A stretch of DNA of 64,000 nucleotides. It comes from Rutpela maculata. Its lineage: Eukaryota; Arthropoda; Insecta; Coleoptera; Cerambycidae. Location of the stretch: positions 80,070,452 to 80,134,451 of the forward strand of contig OW386286.2 of NCBI GenBank assembly GCA_936432065.2, read 5' to 3'. The translations under genes and the position numbers were made by a program. Below are positions 23,810 to 33,849 of this stretch, piece by piece (position 1 is the stretch's first letter; every line of letters begins with the position of its first letter). Under the pieces are notes generated by a model. That model saw only the letters and a program-made list of their open reading frames with translations, had not been told where the DNA came from and did not search any database.

Positions 23810-25381
23810 TAACTGTACAGAAAAGGTTAACATAATTCATGTACATAGTGAGGTAAAGAAAGTATTCAAGGAATTTGAATTTCCTTTCTTAACAATTTTT
23901 CAAAAATTCTTTTTTAAAATCACTCTGTATGCGTGTTTAAAGGCCTTAAAAATATCTACAATTTGATGTACCCAACATGGTCGTCGCTTAAAAGATAAGA
24001 AAGTTACAAGTCTGAGGAGTTTTTAAAGAGCATTTAAAGGGCGTGTGAAAAATTTTCACATGCAGTTAGCGTGAATTAAGGATTTATTTATGTGTATATT
24101 TGCCATATTAAAAGATAAGTTGTATGAAAAAAATAAAAGTTTCTTTGAATAAGAGAAACCGCTTTTTTATAAAAAATGGCATTAGCATGCCAAGCGCAAG
24201 ATTTGAGTGACATGTTTATCACAACACATTAATTTATTATTTACGTAAAGCATAATATGTGTGTTTGGTAGCTAAACTATAGATACGCTTTCTGTATTCC
24301 TACTTCTTTGAACTTCAGTGCATTGAGGGAAGCGGAGCCATGCAACTTTCACGGTTTGTGATCTCTGTCTACGCAACCGGATAAGAAGGCAAAGGGGATG
24401 AGACAAGTCAGATACTTGGAAGACATTTGTAAATTTGTAAGTAGTAGAGCGCGATAGTTTAAATTTATAATGAATGGGCGTTGTGGTAGGCTTTTCATTA
24501 AGGAAGGGTTATTAAAGTGAAAACGGGCTGAAATACCATTGGGAATTATACAGAAGATTTAAACCCAACTTAAACAACGGGTATCGTTTCATTCATTTAT
24601 TCCCGAATTATATGAATTACACTTCGAGAGGGAGGCTGTTGGGAACATTTAGATGCTTGTTTTCAAAGGCTGACTCGGTTCCTTAATTATTTTAGAACTA
24701 TTTAATTCTATTCACTAGGCTTGATAAAACTTCGCAAAAATCTGCACGGATCATTTAGTAAAGAAATTTAATTCGTACATGACTCAAAATATTTAAGTAT
24801 ATTTATATTTGTGATAAAATCGAAGCTTGAGTATCCTCACCTTATTTGAAATCCTCATTATAGCGTTCATCTCTGTGTCTAGGTTCACTCGAGAGTGTAC
24901 GCAATTTGCAGCATTGAGTGCTCTCCAAACCACGAATGTCACAAGTGTCGCGTCACTTATGAAGTACTAGTAATTATTTCTTGGTTGTCGCACTTTAAAC
25001 TTAGTGACTGCAGGGTGCAACGAATTAAATATAGTTTCGTTGGTAAAACCAAAAATACATATCCTGAAAATTGTCTTATCTAATAAATGCTATGCGTATA
25101 ATATTAGTTCATTGATCAAATTATTATTTTACTTCCTTCGATTAGATAAAGGAAGAACTGTAATTGTGAAAAAATCACCGTAAGTGATTCCTCCGAATTT
25201 TCACTTTGCAGAGTATGTGGATTATGGAAATTCAAGCCATTTAATTCCGTCTGTCTATCTATCTGCTGGTCTGGTATCTGTTTGCTGAGGCTATATCCAT
25301 AAAAACACTTGACAGAGAAGAATAATATTTGGTAGGTAATTGACACTACTTTTATTAATGGTTGATGGTCTGTGCTTTAAT
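23810..25381. other. Unassigned intervening sequence
   Basis: No recognisable domain. Short frames at 24895-25083 (plus) and 25116-25346 (minus) show no conserved motif. TGACACTACT at ~25341 recurs just beyond the MITE at ~25709, hinting at a local duplication. Confidence 0.25.
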
Positions 25382-25706
25382 GCTGGCAACGGTTGACGGG
25401 TATAGTATAGACCAGAAGGTGTTAGGAAAAGACTTTTTAAATATCCGACGTTTCGTCAGAATTTATTGACATCCTCAGGACTATTTAGTCTGTATAGACT
25501 AAGTCTATATAGACTAGGTTACTCTTACGCTGAGCAGTTTTGTTGTATTTGTTAATATCAATATGTTCTGTTTTATTGTGTCTAATGTCACAAAGGAAAA
25601 CTCACCTAAGTAGTTCTGAGGATGTCAATAAATTCTGACAAACGTCGACTATTTAAAAAGTCTTTTCCTAACACCTTCTGGTCTATACTCGTCAACCGTT
25701 ACCAGC
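25382..25706. mobile_element. Short foldback / MITE with ~90-bp inverted ends
   Basis: The left end CTGGCAACGGTTGACG and the right end CGTCAACCGTTACCAG are inverted copies, and pairing continues inward through ACCAGAAGGTGTTAGGAAAA and GATGTCAATAAATTCTGAC. The ~140-bp centre has no coding potential. No clear target duplication, so the class is unassigned. Confidence 0.7.
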
Positions 25707-25779
25707 GTTGACACTACTGTCAACGAAAAACTTTGATATTCTTCCGTTAAAAATATACAGTGGATCCCATAAAAAATAT

Positions 25780-26165
25780 TATTAAGGACAAAAATATGAC
25801 GGAAGACAGTAGTAACATTTGGCATTTAGTTGATACAACTGTCAAGGAAGAAAAATATAAACAATATACAGGGTGGTCACCACAAAAAATATGAAAAATA
25901 TGACGGAGGACAAAAATATTCCACATGTAGTTAACACAACTGTCAAAAGAAGAAAGATATTAAAAAAATATATAGGCCTAAAAAAACTAATGAAAAAAAA
26001 AATGCGACGGATGACAATAATATTTCGCATGCAGTTTACATAACTGTCAAGGAAAGAAGTATTGAAAATACACAGGATGGTCACCCTAAAAAAAATAATG
26101 AAAAAATACAGACTGGTCACTCTAAAAAATAATGAAAAAAATGTGACGGAGGACGATAATTTGGT
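25780..26165 (-). repeat. Tandem array, same family as 4290-4775
   Basis: Four degenerate ~100-110-bp units containing GACGGAGGACAAAAATATT, ATGTAGTTAACACAACTGTC and GGTCACCCT-like blocks. These are the reverse complements of the unit at 4290-4775 (GTGTCAACTACATG, GAGTGACCAC). Confidence 0.65.
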
Positions 26166-26391
26166 TTTTAAAATGTATATTCTTAACACTATATTAGTAA
26201 TATTAGAAGTTAATGTTATTAATGTTTAGATACATGCTTATTTATTTATATATTATATTATCATTACAATAAGATTAAAATCAATGATCAATATTGCGTG
26301 ACAATGTAGTGTATAACAAAATAATCATATAAAATTATACTTTTTTAGAGAAATACGAAATTCAATAAAAGGAGAGGTTCTAGCTGTTTAT

Positions 26392-26757
26392 TTGGGTTGG
26401 AAATTATTTGTCAACTTTAAAACGACGTCTTCCCTCTTAACTACAATTTTCTCGTTTGCTGTAGGAAATGAGAAGGACCAGGTAGATGTGTGCTTTCGTA
26501 GAAACTCCACTTCATACTCCCCATCTGCTTCATATACATGTTTTTATTTGCGCGACGTAGTAAAGCAATATTTTTTTTGTTGCAAATTTGACGAGTACGT
26601 AATCATCGACATTGATTATATCATCATCTGAAAGCCCTTCTTCAACAACATCCATTGTGTCGTCATCTGAAATTCCTCCATGTGCAATATCATCTTCTTC
26701 GGTGGAATCCAAATTCTCCAGTTCAGAGAATTCATCCTCAAGTGAACTTTCTTGAAA
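26392..26757 (-). pseudogene. C-terminal domain of a pogo/Pipsqueak-type transposase-like protein, frameshifted
   Basis: The minus strand reads an acidic stretch (LENLDSTEEDDIAHGG...) followed by INVDDYVLVKFATKK and, after a 2-base shift near 26540, EADGEYEVEFLRKHTS... and KREDVVLKLTNN. This resembles, from memory, the small C-terminal domain (acidic linker, then V-x-D-x-V-L-V-K-F) of insect proteins that combine a Pipsqueak HTH with a DDE domain. The frameshift marks it as a pseudogene or a transposon remnant. A possible N-terminal piece of the same kind lies at 29485-29704 on the same strand. Confidence 0.35.
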
Positions 26758-27297
26758 TTAACTCGTTTCAAAGTTTCTTTCCCTTTTTTATTTTCAATGT
26801 CTTTTTATTTTTGCATTTTTAAGTGTAACATTGTACCCTCGCTGTTTAATAAATTATTAATTTAAGATTACAGACTGAACTTTATTTAATTTAGAGGGAA
26901 CAAAATTACTACACCAGCAGCTCAGTGACTCGGTAGATGAGTCGTGGGTAAGAAAACACTATTCAAATGGCTTTACGTGTTTGTAGATTGTTGTTAAAAA
27001 AGTGTCAGATGTTTTTTTAATGATTTGACTTAAATAATGTTGACAATTTTCCAAAAGAGAGCAAGGAGCCAATCTTTCTATATTCGAAGTTTACACTAAG
27101 AGTAGAGTTTGATTATAAGAAAGATAAACTAATCAAATTATTGTGAAATTACAAATTGTTGACTATGAAAAGGTGTAAACCAATAAATTAAATTTAGTGA
27201 AAATCAAAACTTAGATTAATACTGCAAATATTCCTAAACTATATCATATTTCTTTTACATGAAAAGTTAATTATTTAGTTTGGAAGGCATTGCATGA

Positions 27298-27462
27298 ATA
27301 GTTTGTATAGTTTATATAGTTTGTATAGTTTGTGTAGTTTGTATAGTTTGTATAGTTTGTATAGTTTGTATAGTTTGTATAGTTTGTATAGTTTGTATAG
27401 TTTGTATAGTTTGTATAGTTTGTATAGTTTGCATAGTTTGTATAGTTTGTATAGTTTGTATC
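27298..27462. repeat. 9-bp minisatellite (TTTGTATAG)n
   Basis: About 18 consecutive copies of TTTGTATAG with a few variants (TTTATATAG, TTTGTGTAG, TTTGCATAG). A minus-strand frame through it reads as T-N-Y repeats but is a by-product of the array. Confidence 0.9.
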
Positions 27463-28519
27463 AAAATACTTGAAATAAGTGGACAAATTAAATATAAAAT
27501 TGATTTTATGGGTGTGTTTCTTAAAATTAAATAAATTTATGTACATAGGAGAAGACGAATGGACGATAATATGTTATTTAGTAAATATTTAAAATACTTT
27601 CTTAAACATGAAACCGACAGTATGGTGTTTAAAAATTAATAATTAAGTATTTAAATGTAAACGTTTCGTAGAAATTATGATCACAAAGTCTTTACAGGTC
27701 GTTTCATATATTTATTTTCAATTGTACGTTACGCAAATGATATATACATAAATAATAAACGAAAGTTATGAATTGTTTGTCAAAGAGATATTAAAGATAA
27801 ATATCGAAGATTGGAATAATTCCTTAAGAATAAAAAAATATTATGCAATTTGATAATGATCGAACGCCAAAAAATTAATGGTTAAAAATATGAGACATAT
27901 GTATGTATGAACCATAAGATAAAAATATTTGTGACACTTAACTGGATTTCTCAATGGATTTATATGGTGAATCCAAGTGAGGGAGAAGATGGTGAAGTTC
28001 AACCCAGTTGATGCAATCGCCGAGTTCTAGATGTGACCAATATCAAGTTTAGGAGTTCGTGGTACTGTATTCGTCACTTCCAGAGCTTCCATTAGGACAA
28101 TTTACATTTATTCTACCATATTACCGTCTATGGCCTCCAACAAAAAGTAGTCCTAGCCTAATATGTACATCCCGTCTCCAAATACGAAAGTTTACAATCC
28201 AAACTTAAAATGTGAAATTAAAAAAAACGTATCTAGAATCCGTATCTAGAAAACCTATCTTGAAAACCCTGAAAAGAAATGAAGCATATAGCATGGTTGC
28301 GCAAAATGGCCGTTGCCAAATTTGAGTTACAAAAATTATTTCTTTATAAATTACTTACGGATTAAACCGGTGATGAATAATTTAAAAGGCCTGCTTCATA
28401 GTTTACGAAGAGGCACTATCAACTCCTAGGATGTTGAAGTCGGTGGTAAAACAACTATAATATAATGAAAGATCCACGTTAGAAACGTTAGCATTGTAAG
28501 CAACAAATTTTATTCTTAC
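27463..28519. other. Unassigned AT-rich stretch
   Basis: No feature recognised apart from ordinary AT-rich sequence. Confidence 0.3.
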
Positions 28520-28603
28520 CGAATCCGAAAAGTGGTGACCCATCGCTATCCCATTAATAAGGTAACACGTTAGGCTCGCTGTAGCCGTGATAAAAATGAC
28601 CAT
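28520..28603 (-). other. Possible first coding exon with signal peptide
   Basis: On the minus strand an ATG at 28603 opens MVIFITATASLTCYLINGIA, a hydrophobic signal-like segment, followed by GHHFSDS and a good splice donor (GTAAGA, reading leftward from 28519). This is what a first exon of a small secreted host protein would look like. No downstream exon was recognised to the left, and a chance arrangement is quite possible. Confidence 0.15.
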
Positions 28604-29484
28604 ATTTCTCTGGACACAAGTAGTTTAGCGCACAAAAATTAGAACAGCAATTTACGAAGTACTTCTTCTTGTAACGGAGAATTTCATTCTGTCGTCTATA
28701 CGCATGATATTTCCGATTTGCGTATTACCCTTTCTACGCTCCTAATGCTAAGGCAAGGAGGTTGAATAAATAAGGAATCGCCATAAGAAGCAGAATGTGG
28801 CAGCACATTCCTTATTTTAGTATGATCGAAACGTTAACAAAACGCGACGTGTATCTTGGTTTAATATTATTATAAAATAAATGTTTTTGATAGAAAATAG
28901 TGTTTTTCGCCATAACATATGATTCCGTGTCCGCCATGTAGCCGTACAAATCAAAGTAGTATCGATAAGAAAAAATGTTTTGGAATCCCTTTTCATAGGT
29001 TAAAACAGGTCTATACTCAAAAGATATGTTGAAACTATTTTCTATTTATTTTAGATTTTATTTTAGATTATATTATATTTGCTTGAAATGTGAAACCGTC
29101 ATCTCATTCATTACTCTACTGGCTTGATATATGGTAGTGTCAATGTGAAAAGTCAACTAACATGTATCTCCTCAAATGATGTATAAACTTTTTTTAAATC
29201 AGGACCTGGCGAGCCGTTCATGACAGTATGATCACAAGCCACGCCTTCTGCGGCCGTTTCTCATTGTAGGATATAAGCTTTATGGCTACTCCTTATTTAT
29301 ATTCTACCTCCATGTGCTAAAGTAGAACATAGGCTACTTGAGTACACTTAAGTGTGACTCTGGTTGCATAAAGTCATGTCTGTATATAGAGAAAATTAAG
29401 AAATAATATTTGAAATCTCTACTGTCTTTCCATATTTGAGCTGAATTATGATTTATTTGTGTGTGTTGGTAAAGTCACATGATT

Positions 29485-29704
29485 TTACTTTATTTTTGCC
29501 TGTTTCTTTCCTAGGTAAAGCCTTGAGAAATGATCCGTCACTTGTATTACACCTAATGGTCCAGGTTGTGCAATTGGTATTTCTGTTACAATTGTGTTTG
29601 ATGTAGTAGCAGCTTTTCCATTTTTTATTTCTGCTAACTCTCTTATAACATTGGATTCATCAATATCGGCCCTATTAGTTTTACGTTTGTAAATTTTTGC
29701 TACC
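29485..29704 (-). pseudogene. Pipsqueak-type HTH fragment
   Basis: After an acceptor-like TTTCATTTAG, the minus strand reads KIYKRKTNRADIDESNVIRE, then LAEIKNGKAATTSN and on to a stop at 29485. The Y-K-R-K-T-N-R start followed by an E/I-rich helix resembles the HTH_psq domain at the N-terminus of pogo/Tigger-like insect proteins. It is a fragment; the rest of the HTH helix set is not obvious. Confidence 0.35.
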
Positions 29705-32164
29705 CTAAATGAAAATTATATAATAGCACTAAATAAAATACTTAATAAGGGACACATCTGGTCAGTCTACTTGTGCCCCGTATTCACGTGTCCACATGTG
29801 CCCCAGCGGTATAGCGGTTTTAGGTTATGTAAGCAATAGCAAACAAACGTCTTATCTGAATAGTAAAAGATTTAGTTTACACACGCAAAACAATATCTTA
29901 GACACTAGATACAGACGTGTTAAACGTGAGATTTCAAATTTCAATATGCACACAATTTTTAAATTTATGAACAACTCGAACTGTCCACATGTACTCACTG
30001 TCCACATGCGTCCCCCTCTCCCCTACCTAATTTTTATGTTTTTGGTCTTATCCATGATCAGTAAAAAGACGCCATACAATTGTTCCTTTGATGTAAGAGT
30101 CACATGCGTAGATGTTATTTTTCAGTAGAATACCGAATAACTGTATTATTTTGTAGATTTCACGGACATTGTTTTTAGAAGAAAATACATGTGGCGGAGA
30201 ATCCAAGTAAGACAAACAGAAAAATTGGGAAAATGCCGCAACTAACATTTAAACAATATCTTATTTTAATATTGCGTGTTCCAGTAGAAGAACGTACTGG
30301 TTGAAAATTATATTTTATGCTCCATATTCTACATGTATGACGTATATTGTATATTGTTGCATTGTTTCTTGGCCCTTTTAAAAATGCTTCATAATTGTTC
30401 GACAGAATAGCTAGAGACTGCTATAATGGAGTAGTAGTTCTAGTTCTTGGAGGATGTGAACGCGTAACACGAGGTACGCTTATCACACGGGTTGAGTTTG
30501 CTGGTCTAATATGCAGTAATAACAACATTTATCAAATTTTAAAGTTTTGCAACTCTGTATAAAAAAACTTACACTTCATTTACTTGTAATTTCAGAATTC
30601 TTTAACATCAGTGAATCAAGTCTGATTTAGTAGAACTTTACCACTTCTATTTTTTATATGCAGGTATTTAACGAATGGAATAATAATTTTTCACTACCAT
30701 GCATCGATACAATTTTCTCAAAAGAAAAGTGGGGCTCTTTGGAGTTCTAGAGGCCTGGTGAAATATTTAGATGCGATTTTCTATTTTCTATTTTCCTACA
30801 CTTTGGATATACTGTACTACACAACTTTTTACCATTAAACTGACATTAAAAAGGTTTTCTTCATTTTCGACTCACTGTAACAAATACGTCAAATATTATG
30901 CCAACCTCAAACGAACTGCAGAATACAAGTAGTAGAAGTTGAGTTGGACGTGGCCGACTGCTACAACCTATTTTATTAACATTTCGCTCGAATGCGGCAC
31001 AAGTCACTTTTACGTGGTGCTTACAGAGCCAATGTGATTTTTATTTTATTATTTAAATAGGTATTTGTAGTCGACAGCTGCAGATACCAATTTTTACTCA
31101 TTTCGTAATACTCTGCTTATTCAAACTTTAATAACACTTTAAGGTGAAATTGATATATCACCAAATCTAGGCAAAGATCATTCGAACCTGAGGGACACAC
31201 TGTACATTAGGAGAGACATACTATATATTTACCTAGTTTCGATATCTTTAACATCTTCGTATTTTTCTGTGGTCAATCAAAATCCATGATTGTCCAAAAA
31301 TTTTGTCTAGTTATAATGTACGTATTTAGTTAAACTAAATAGATATAAGAAAGTTTGTTTAGAATAACTGCAAATATGTAGTAAACAAAATTTTATGATG
31401 ATTTTCCCATATATATAGTATTTTATTATAAAATTTACCTTTCTCGAATCCAGAGCGTATTTGTTTCAAGAATGATTACTTTTTTAATTGGAAAACATTT
31501 TCATCAAATGAAAGAGCTTATTTGCTTTATACCTAAATGCTCTATATTACTTCATTACCGAGATAGAGATTGTTAAGAACTTAATGCGACTTGGGTATCT
31601 TACTGAAATGTTTATTAGGGAAATAAAAATCGAATAAACGATATATTAACTAGGATGGCTGTAATTTGAGCCCGACACGCATACAAAAACTCTACTAAAG
31701 ACGTTAGGTAATCAACATTTCGGTAAAGAATTCCCAATTTAGCTCTTTCTTATTTACGTTTATCACACATAGTCGCTGGTGGTGTAATTCCATTATTCAT
31801 AAAATGATATTAATATCTGTTACGTATAAGTGGGATTAATAATATGATAAAAGAGTGTTTTTTCTTATTTTCTAAATATTGTCCAAATGTTGGTTGTGGC
31901 ATTTTTGAAATTTGTCTGTCTTTGTTACTGGGACTATCTGTTACAAAAGTCACAAAATAAAATATAATGATAATTTATAATTTAATATTTGTAAAGGAAT
32001 ATCTACGAGTATTAGCCTCGTTTTCTTTCTTAAAAAAATAGTTATTTCTCAAAAAAAAAAAAAATTTAGGTTTTAAACATTTATTTTTCGACAGTAATGT
32101 AGGAAAAACTATTAAAAAAAGCACTGCCTAAGAAATCACTACCTTCACATCGAAATTACTGGTG
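29705..32164. other. Long unassigned stretch
   Basis: About 2.4 kb with no convincing coding region. The frame at 29796-30128 has no recognised domain. Around 30970-31020 a short block (TTAACATTTCGCTCGAATGC, CACTTTTACGTGG) resembles 3110-3160 of the big inverted-repeat family, so at least part is repeat-derived. Confidence 0.3.
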
Positions 32165-32495
32165 GAGGGGTAATTTTTTTTTAAACCTTTAGTTCTTGTG
32201 TACACACTTTAATAACGGTGTGGAGGTGGCAGTGGGAGTTTTGATGTCAAAAAAAAAAAATTAAGGCCTTTGGTTCTTGTACACAGACTAAATCATAATT
32301 TTATTTTTCTACCCCCTTTATTAGCGGAGTGGGGGTGGCCGATGTCAAAACAAATTTTGAGGCAACTGGTTCTTGTATTTACTAAATCACAATTTTATTT
32401 TTTTCACAACCTTTAATAATGAGGTGGGAGTGGTAACGAGGTGATAGCGGTGGTGGTTGATGGCAAAACATTTTGACACCAACTAAAGGGTGTGA
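32165..32495 (-). repeat. Tandem C-rich monomers related to the 16935/52074 family
   Basis: Three to four ~105-115-bp units carry GGTTCTTGTRYACA, TAAATCAYAATTTT and GGGGGTGGC/GGGAGTGGT blocks. In reverse complement they match the monomers in copies A and B (GTGTACAAGAACC, CACCCCCAC). Confidence 0.55.
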
Positions 32496-32760
32496 AGAAA
32501 AAGTGTGTTTTTTTACCAAACTTTATAACTAACGATATTTCACAAAAAATTATGATATTTTGTTGGTGTGCATTTTTTGAGTCATTGGTTTATGGGAAAG
32601 ACCAATTTCTACATTTTTTGATATCTCTCTTACCGAATTTTTTATAAAAACCTTTGATTTTCCATTTTCGCCATTAGGCATTATTGTATTTCGTAAGAGC
32701 TGATCATTGTAGGTTATTATAGTAATAACTTATGACGGCTCCTCTAAGATAATAATAAGT
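32496..32760 (+). repeat. Left arm of an inverted repeat flanking the errantivirus
   Basis: GTGTGTTTTTTTACCAAACTTT, GGTTTATGGGAAAGACC and GGTTATTATAGTAATAACTTA reappear, as diverged reverse complements, at 41700-41975 on the other side of the errantivirus. The provirus therefore lies between the arms of an older foldback structure. Confidence 0.6.
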
Positions 32761-32932
32761 GCATTTTTTATATTTTCAGTTCATGGTGATTAAATATCTT
32801 TTTCCATGCTAATACGCATCTTATTTTTATTGCTCCATTAACAATAAGCAGTTTTGTTCTTCTCTTTTTCTTTAGTTGACATATTATATAATAGTGCTTA
32901 CTTTCTCTTTCATTCCATTAAAAAGACATACA

Positions 32933-33295
32933 TGTTATATAATATTACACGCTATCTTATTGCGACTTAGCCATAATAAACCTTCACAGGTATATCGTAT
33001 TTCACGATAACAGCTTCTCTTATTAATTGCTTATCTTCAAGATATCATATTACACCTTTGTTTCTCATAACTTGTGCAGACTGCAGAACTGCAATTCCTT
33101 TGTTATATATTTTGCTTACTCAGGTTCTGTATGTTATAAATATGACTAAACACGCTTTGTTGAATCAGTTATTAAACTCACTTAGAATGAAACACTTCTA
33201 ATTATTGTATTATTCCTTCTCCAAGAGCCAACGTTGGCTCCATGTAACTAAATAAAAGTTTTTAAAAAGTCGTTCATGTGAACCGTGATCTAACA
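32933..33295 (+). repeat. 5' LTR of the errantivirus
   Basis: 363 bp, TGTTATATAATATTA...GATCTAACA. I found no difference from the 3' LTR when reading both side by side. It contains a 16-bp perfect palindrome GAGCCAACGTTGGCTC (33227-33242) and AATAAA at 33251-33256, just before the U5-like end. Confidence 0.9.
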
Positions 33296-33296
33296 T

Positions 33297-33314
33297 TGGC
33301 GCAGTCGGTAGGAT
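33297..33314 (+). promoter_or_regulatory. Primer binding site (tRNA-Ser type)
   Basis: TGGCGCAGTCGGTAGGAT starts one base after the LTR end. The TGG start complements the CCA end of a tRNA. TGGCGCAGTCG is the form found in the 17.6/297 group, where a serine tRNA is the reported primer; the exact tRNA here is inferred. Confidence 0.8.
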
Positions 33315-33482
33315 CCGTAAACATCATCAGAACAAGAAGCCTAACTGGTAGTGAAGCGTAAGAGAACAAGGAGAACATCTTCTAAAGGTGCCTAACTAGT
33401 GCGTGTACATCTATTAGAACAAGGAGACCTTCCTCACTGGTGGTGGCGGATCCCAATCCCTTGACGGACGAAGAACCTACCC

Positions 33483-33501
33483 ATGGAAACGAAACTAACG
33501 T
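33483..33501 (+). promoter_or_regulatory. Leader ATG and splice donor for the env mRNA
   Basis: An ATG at 33483 is followed after 17 bases by a strong donor, GTAAGT, with its GT at 33500-33501. Unspliced, this ATG opens only a six-codon upstream reading frame ending at the TAA inside the donor. Spliced to the acceptor AG at 39040-39041, it would join in phase with the env frame and supply its start codon. This matches the known subgenomic env mRNA strategy of errantiviruses; use of these exact sites is inferred. Confidence 0.65.
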
Positions 33502-33570
33502 AAGTCATTATAAGAATCATCTCGTACCATTTTATTATTTTATTATTTTTCGCAACTTATTTTATTAAAA

Positions 33571-33806
33571 GTGTATTATACTGCTGATACACTCGGCGCA
33601 CAAAGCCAGTTCTATTGTCAAAGTGAAATCCATTCCTTTACAAACGCAACGAAACAAGTTCATTTAATTTTAAGTTTATTTATTTTCGTATTATACTGCT
33701 AATACGAAACATTGTGTATTATACAGCTAATATACAATCCATTTACGCACGCAACGTAACAAGCTAATTTTAATTTAATTTAAGATCGTATCATACTGCT
33801 GATACG
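33571..33806 (+). ncRNA. Four UACNGC stem-loops in the leader
   Basis: Four hairpins share a six-base loop: 33571-33592 (8 bp, one G-U), 33684-33709 (10 bp), 33711-33738 (11 bp, one G-U; loop UACAGC) and 33787-33806 (7 bp). The other three loops are UACUGC. Stems share the closing A-U and differ outward with compensatory changes on both sides. Two more copies lie in gag. They stand between PBS/donor and the gag start, where packaging and dimerisation signals usually lie; the role is inferred. Confidence 0.8.
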
Positions 33807-33849
33807 CAACCAATTTTTGTCCAAATAATATTTAAATACAAAAAGCAAA

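Noticed and set aside
24895..25083. 62-codon Cys-rich frame (CSIECSPNHECHKC)
   Set aside because: The cysteine spacing is suggestive of a small zinc-binding or secreted peptide, but there is no signal segment, no continuation and no flanking splice sites.
27271..27546. 91-codon T-N-Y repeat protein on the minus strand
   Set aside because: Produced by the 9-bp minisatellite; flanking residues are AT-rich and not protein-like.
29796..30128. 110-codon plus-strand frame as a gene
   Set aside because: No recognised domain, no splice or promoter context, and the composition resembles surrounding non-coding DNA.
33227..33242. 16-bp palindrome in the errantivirus LTR as an RNA dimerisation site
   Set aside because: It lies in the LTR near the polyadenylation signal and is present in both LTRs; position alone does not support a dimerisation role, so it is only noted within the LTR entry.
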